Part shown: positions 61,862 through 64,000 of the stretch, in pieces
Position numbering within the stretch: position 1 is the stretch's first letter
Layout of the letters: each line of letters starts with the position of its first letter
Assembly (NCBI RefSeq): GCF_014196765.1
Contig: NZ_JACIEE010000002.1
Coordinates: 556,616-620,615, forward strand
Source: Mycoplana azooxidifex
GTDB taxonomy: Bacteria > Pseudomonadota > Alphaproteobacteria > Rhizobiales > Rhizobiaceae
Direction of reading: 5' to 3'
DNA: 64,000 nt
Notes under the pieces: model-generated
What the model saw: only the letters and a program-made list of their open reading frames with translations
Told to the model about the DNA's origin: nothing
Database searches by the model: none
Position numbers and translations under genes: made by a program

Positions 61862-62294
61862 GTCTGCCTGACCTCTTCCAGTTCGCCCGGCAAGGCGAAA
61901 GTCCTAGAGTGTCGGATGCTCGACCCGGTCGTTGGCGCCTCGATCTTCTTCGCACCTGACACTGTATCATATAGGGTGTCGGAAGGAAGTTTTTGACCCC
62001 GCGCAAACTGGGACCGGAAAATCGGGTTCATTCGAGCATTCGTCGCACTAACCTTCCATAGTTTCCGCTTGCACCCGAGGTACGCTTGGTCTCTCAAGCC
62101 TAGCGAATATGAAACTGTTTTGCGAGGACGAAGTTGCCACGCGGGATTTATGCCTTCCCGGGGCCGAGACCGCACGTCCCGCGCGCCATTCTCCTGCCTC
62201 CCGCTGAAACGTCCGGCAGTGGAAAACGTTCCCGACCTGCCGGAGCGCCGGCAGCGCCCGGTTTTTGCAGGCTGAAGAAGGGCGGGGAATGCGC
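61862..62294. other. Intergenic region, nothing recognised
   Basis: About 430 bp between two minus-strand genes, so it should hold the MBL gene promoter. It is less GC-rich near 61960-62120. No gene, repeat or clear hairpin seen. Confidence 0.5.
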
Positions 62295-62756
62295 TCAGTC
62301 GGACTTCCTTGCGCGGGATCGTTCGTCGGTGAGTTCCATCGTCGTGCGGCTCAGGCGGCTTGCGAGTTCCCGCATGATCTCGATGGTCATCTCGGGGAAA
62401 TCCGTCAGGAGCTTCAGGAAGTGCTCCTTGCTGATGCGCAGGGCTTCGAGGTTGGTGCTGGCCTTGACGGTGGCCGTACGCGAGACGTCGCACAGGATCG
62501 CGATCTCGCCGACGATGGAGTTGTTCTCCACCTCGGCGACCTTGATCTGCCCGCCGGGCGCCTCCACCAGGATGTCGGCGCGGCCGGTGAGGATGACATA
62601 GGCGGCATCGCCGTTGTCGCCCTGCCGGAACAGGATCTCGCCGGCGGCATAGTGCACCCTGTCCGAGGTGAAGGCGAGAAGCTTCAGCTTCGTCGGGTCC
62701 ACGCCGGAAAACAGCGGCACCCGCCGCAACATCTGTACCTCGTCTTTCAAAAGCAT
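62295..62756 (-). CDS. Stand-alone cyclic nucleotide-binding domain protein
   Basis: 153 aa consisting of one CAP-type cyclic-nucleotide-binding domain: ILFRQGDNGDAAYVILTGRADILVE and the phosphate-binding cassette region IVGEIAILCDVSRTATVKAST (GEIAxxx...RTATV). There is no HTH, so it is not a transcription factor. The C-terminal helix (MTIEIMRELASRLSRTTMEL) could mediate contact with a partner. It lies 50 bp after the ABC ATPase gene on the same strand, so the ATPase is the likely partner, responding to cAMP or cGMP. Confidence 0.93.
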   Translation of the reverse strand: MLLKDEVQMLRRVPLFSGVDPTKLKLLAFTSDRVHYAAGEILFRQGDNGDAAYVILTGRADILVEAPGGQIKVAEVENNSIVGEIAILCDVSRTATVKASTNLEALRISKEHFLKLLTDFPEMTIEIMRELASRLSRTTMELTDERSRARKSD

Positions 62757-62806
62757 CGTCTTCGTCCGTCCCCTCGGTCGTCTGGCAGTTTAGCCATATT
62801 ATGACA

Positions 62807-64000
62807 TTATGACACCAATTCCCTGAATGTCGCGTTGTCCGCAAGTTCGGCGTGCTTTCCGTCGCCGACGAGCCGGCCCTTGTCGAAGATCAGCACCCGG
62901 TCGAACAGGTCGGTCAGGGTCGTGTTGGTCAGCACCCAGATGATCGAGGTATTCTTGTCGTTGTTGTCTCTCACCAGGGTCAGCACGTTGCGGCAGATCT
63001 GTTCCTGGGTGCGCCCGTCCAGCGCCGGCAGCGGCCGGTTGAAGATGTAGTAGTCCGACCGGCGCAGCAGCGCGCGGGCCAGGTTGAGCTTCTGGCGCTG
63101 CACCTGGGTGAGCCTGCGCCCGCCGGCCCCGAGGTTGAATTCCAGGCCGATCGACAGCACCTGGTCGTAGAGGCCGGGTTCGCTGAGCAGCGCGATCACC
63201 ATGGTGCGCACCCGCTCCGGCCCGTCGGCGTGGCGGTGGCTGACGCGGCCGAACAGCACGTTGTCCATCAGGCTGGCGGACGGCATGTAGCTGTGCGGAT
63301 CGTAGCGGTCGATCGCGCCTTTCAGGCTCTCCGGAAGACCTTCGTGGAAGGCGAGCCGGACGTCGACGATGGTCTTCATCAGTTCGTCGGTCAAAAGGCC
63401 GAAGCGGTGCCGCGGCTCGATATAGGCGAAGCTGAGGCGGATGATGTTATGCTTGTCCTCGTCCGTCGTCTCGGCGAAATCCTTGCCCTTCAGCTTCTGC
63501 AGCAGCTGCTGGTACATCGGGATGTCGTCGGGCGTCATGAAGGTCAGCTGCTGGAAGAACGGATGGTCCGGCGGCAGCCCGGCGAAGAGTTCGACGGCGT
63601 TCTCGGCGATCTCGTAGCCCATCTGGTAGAGCATCCGGTCGAGGCCGCTGCGGCCGACCACCTCGCGGAAATAGGCGTTGCGGCCGATCGCCCGGCCGAC
63701 CAGCTGCTCGCCGATGGCGGTGCCGAACAGGAGGTTCTCGCCGACGGTGGCCTCGATGTTGTAGCGGTCCGGCTCGAACGGCACGACGAGGTTGGAAAGG
63801 CCCGCCTTGTCGAGCTCGTCGCGGAAGGTGTGGCGGAGCTTGACGATATGGCTCGTCAGTTCCTCGTGGGTGAGCGGATCGACCGACGAGCGCAGCGCCA
63901 GCTCGAGGATGTCCTTGGTCAGGTAGACGCTGTCGAGCACGGCGGTGACCGAGGCGAACAGGTCTTCGGGCCCGGTGGCGCCGGCGGCCTCGTAGTCGAT
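62807..64000 (-). CDS. ABC transporter ATP-binding protein with degenerate site (partial)
   Basis: The C-terminal ~397 codons of a longer protein whose start lies beyond the window. A C-terminal ABC nucleotide-binding domain is recognisable, but its motifs are degraded: the signature region reads LGAGGRRLTQVQRQKLNLARALLRR and the Walker B position is YYIFNRPLPALDG, lacking the usual Asp-Glu. The Q-loop/D-loop surroundings (GRVSHRHADGPERVRTMVIALL) and the IIWVLTNTTLTDLFDRVLIFDKGRLVGDG end are intact. It may be a regulatory, non-hydrolysing half. It is followed by a cyclic-nucleotide-binding protein gene. Confidence 0.85.
   Translation of the reverse strand: MDYEAAGATGPEDLFASVTAVLDSVYLTKDILELALRSSVDPLTHEELTSHIVKLRHTFRDELDKAGLSNLVVPFEPDRYNIEATVGENLLFGTAIGEQLVGRAIGRNAYFREVVGRSGLDRMLYQMGYEIAENAVELFAGLPPDHPFFQQLTFMTPDDIPMYQQLLQKLKGKDFAETTDEDKHNIIRLSFAYIEPRHRFGLLTDELMKTIVDVRLAFHEGLPESLKGAIDRYDPHSYMPSASLMDNVLFGRVSHRHADGPERVRTMVIALLSEPGLYDQVLSIGLEFNLGAGGRRLTQVQRQKLNLARALLRRSDYYIFNRPLPALDGRTQEQICRNVLTLVRDNNDKNTSIIWVLTNTTLTDLFDRVLIFDKGRLVGDGKHAELADNATFRELVS

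Noticed and set aside
1-64000. tRNA, rRNA, CRISPR, prophage or insertion sequence
   Set aside because: I saw no cloverleaf-type tRNA, rRNA segment, regular spacer array, transposase, integrase or phage structural gene anywhere in the window.

Overview
The window is high-GC DNA with compact, well-spaced operons. It comes from the chromosome, or a chromosome-like replicon, of an alphaproteobacterium of the order Hyphomicrobiales, most likely the Rhizobiaceae. The evidence is a MucR/Ros regulator, a seven-gene Pha/Mrp antiporter operon, several families mostly seen in this order (DUF930, DUF1491, DUF2336, DUF5330, DUF6456), and two families of short intergenic palindromic repeats typical of these genomes. 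I saw no rRNA, tRNA, CRISPR array, insertion sequence or prophage. A genus cannot be named from the sequence alone.

Layout. 1-7.5 kb: a secreted small protein, Fe superoxide dismutase, a ParD/ParE-type toxin-antitoxin pair, a WYL regulator divergent from a LysE exporter, two c-type cytochromes, an acetyltransferase and an alpha-ketoglutarate permease (KgtP). 8-18.5 kb: a membrane PQQ glucose-type dehydrogenase, a glutathione transferase, a short-chain dehydrogenase, a periplasmic sulfatase, the AMPylase SelO, a tandemly duplicated repeat block, and a homocysteine S-methyltransferase-family gene divergent from a TetR regulator. 19.5-20.5 kb: a small AT-richer patch with a truncated secreted protein and a SUFU-domain protein, the best candidate for recently acquired DNA. 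20.5-31.3 kb: oligopeptidase B, a coupled YceI/cytochrome b561 pair, an AI-2E-family permease, a VOC protein, a stress cluster (UspA, DksA/TraR zinc finger, hemolysin III) behind a candidate FNR/FixK box, an XRE-cupin regulator divergent from an acetyltransferase, and MsrB. 31.3-38.3 kb: VapBC and then mrpA-G. In mrpA a palindromic repeat is read in frame and forms the C-terminal tail.

38.3-48.8 kb is regulatory and envelope-related: MucR with a long leader; an orphan DnaA domain IV-like protein overlapping a DUF6456 protein; SufE; a DUF5330 protein; a membrane histidine kinase overlapping a peptidoglycan-binding protein; an RTX calcium-binding protein; DUF1491 and DUF2336 proteins; and several very small ORFs with strong ribosome binding sites. 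48.9-64 kb: a DUF1254/DUF1214 pair, a class A penicillin-binding protein (PBP1a family), a YcgN-type cysteine-cluster protein, a Spy-like secreted protein, a nitrilase-family amidohydrolase, a set of glycan genes (DXD glycosyltransferase, polysaccharide lyase, GT4 glycosyltransferase coupled to a polysaccharide deacetylase), a metallo-beta-lactamase-fold hydrolase, a cyclic-nucleotide-binding protein, and an ABC ATPase with a degenerate nucleotide-binding site that runs off the window end.

The genes suggest a free-living, respiring soil or plant-associated organism that handles oxidative, alkaline and envelope stress and makes surface polysaccharide. All functions are assigned by motif recognition and recalled family knowledge. 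No database search was run.
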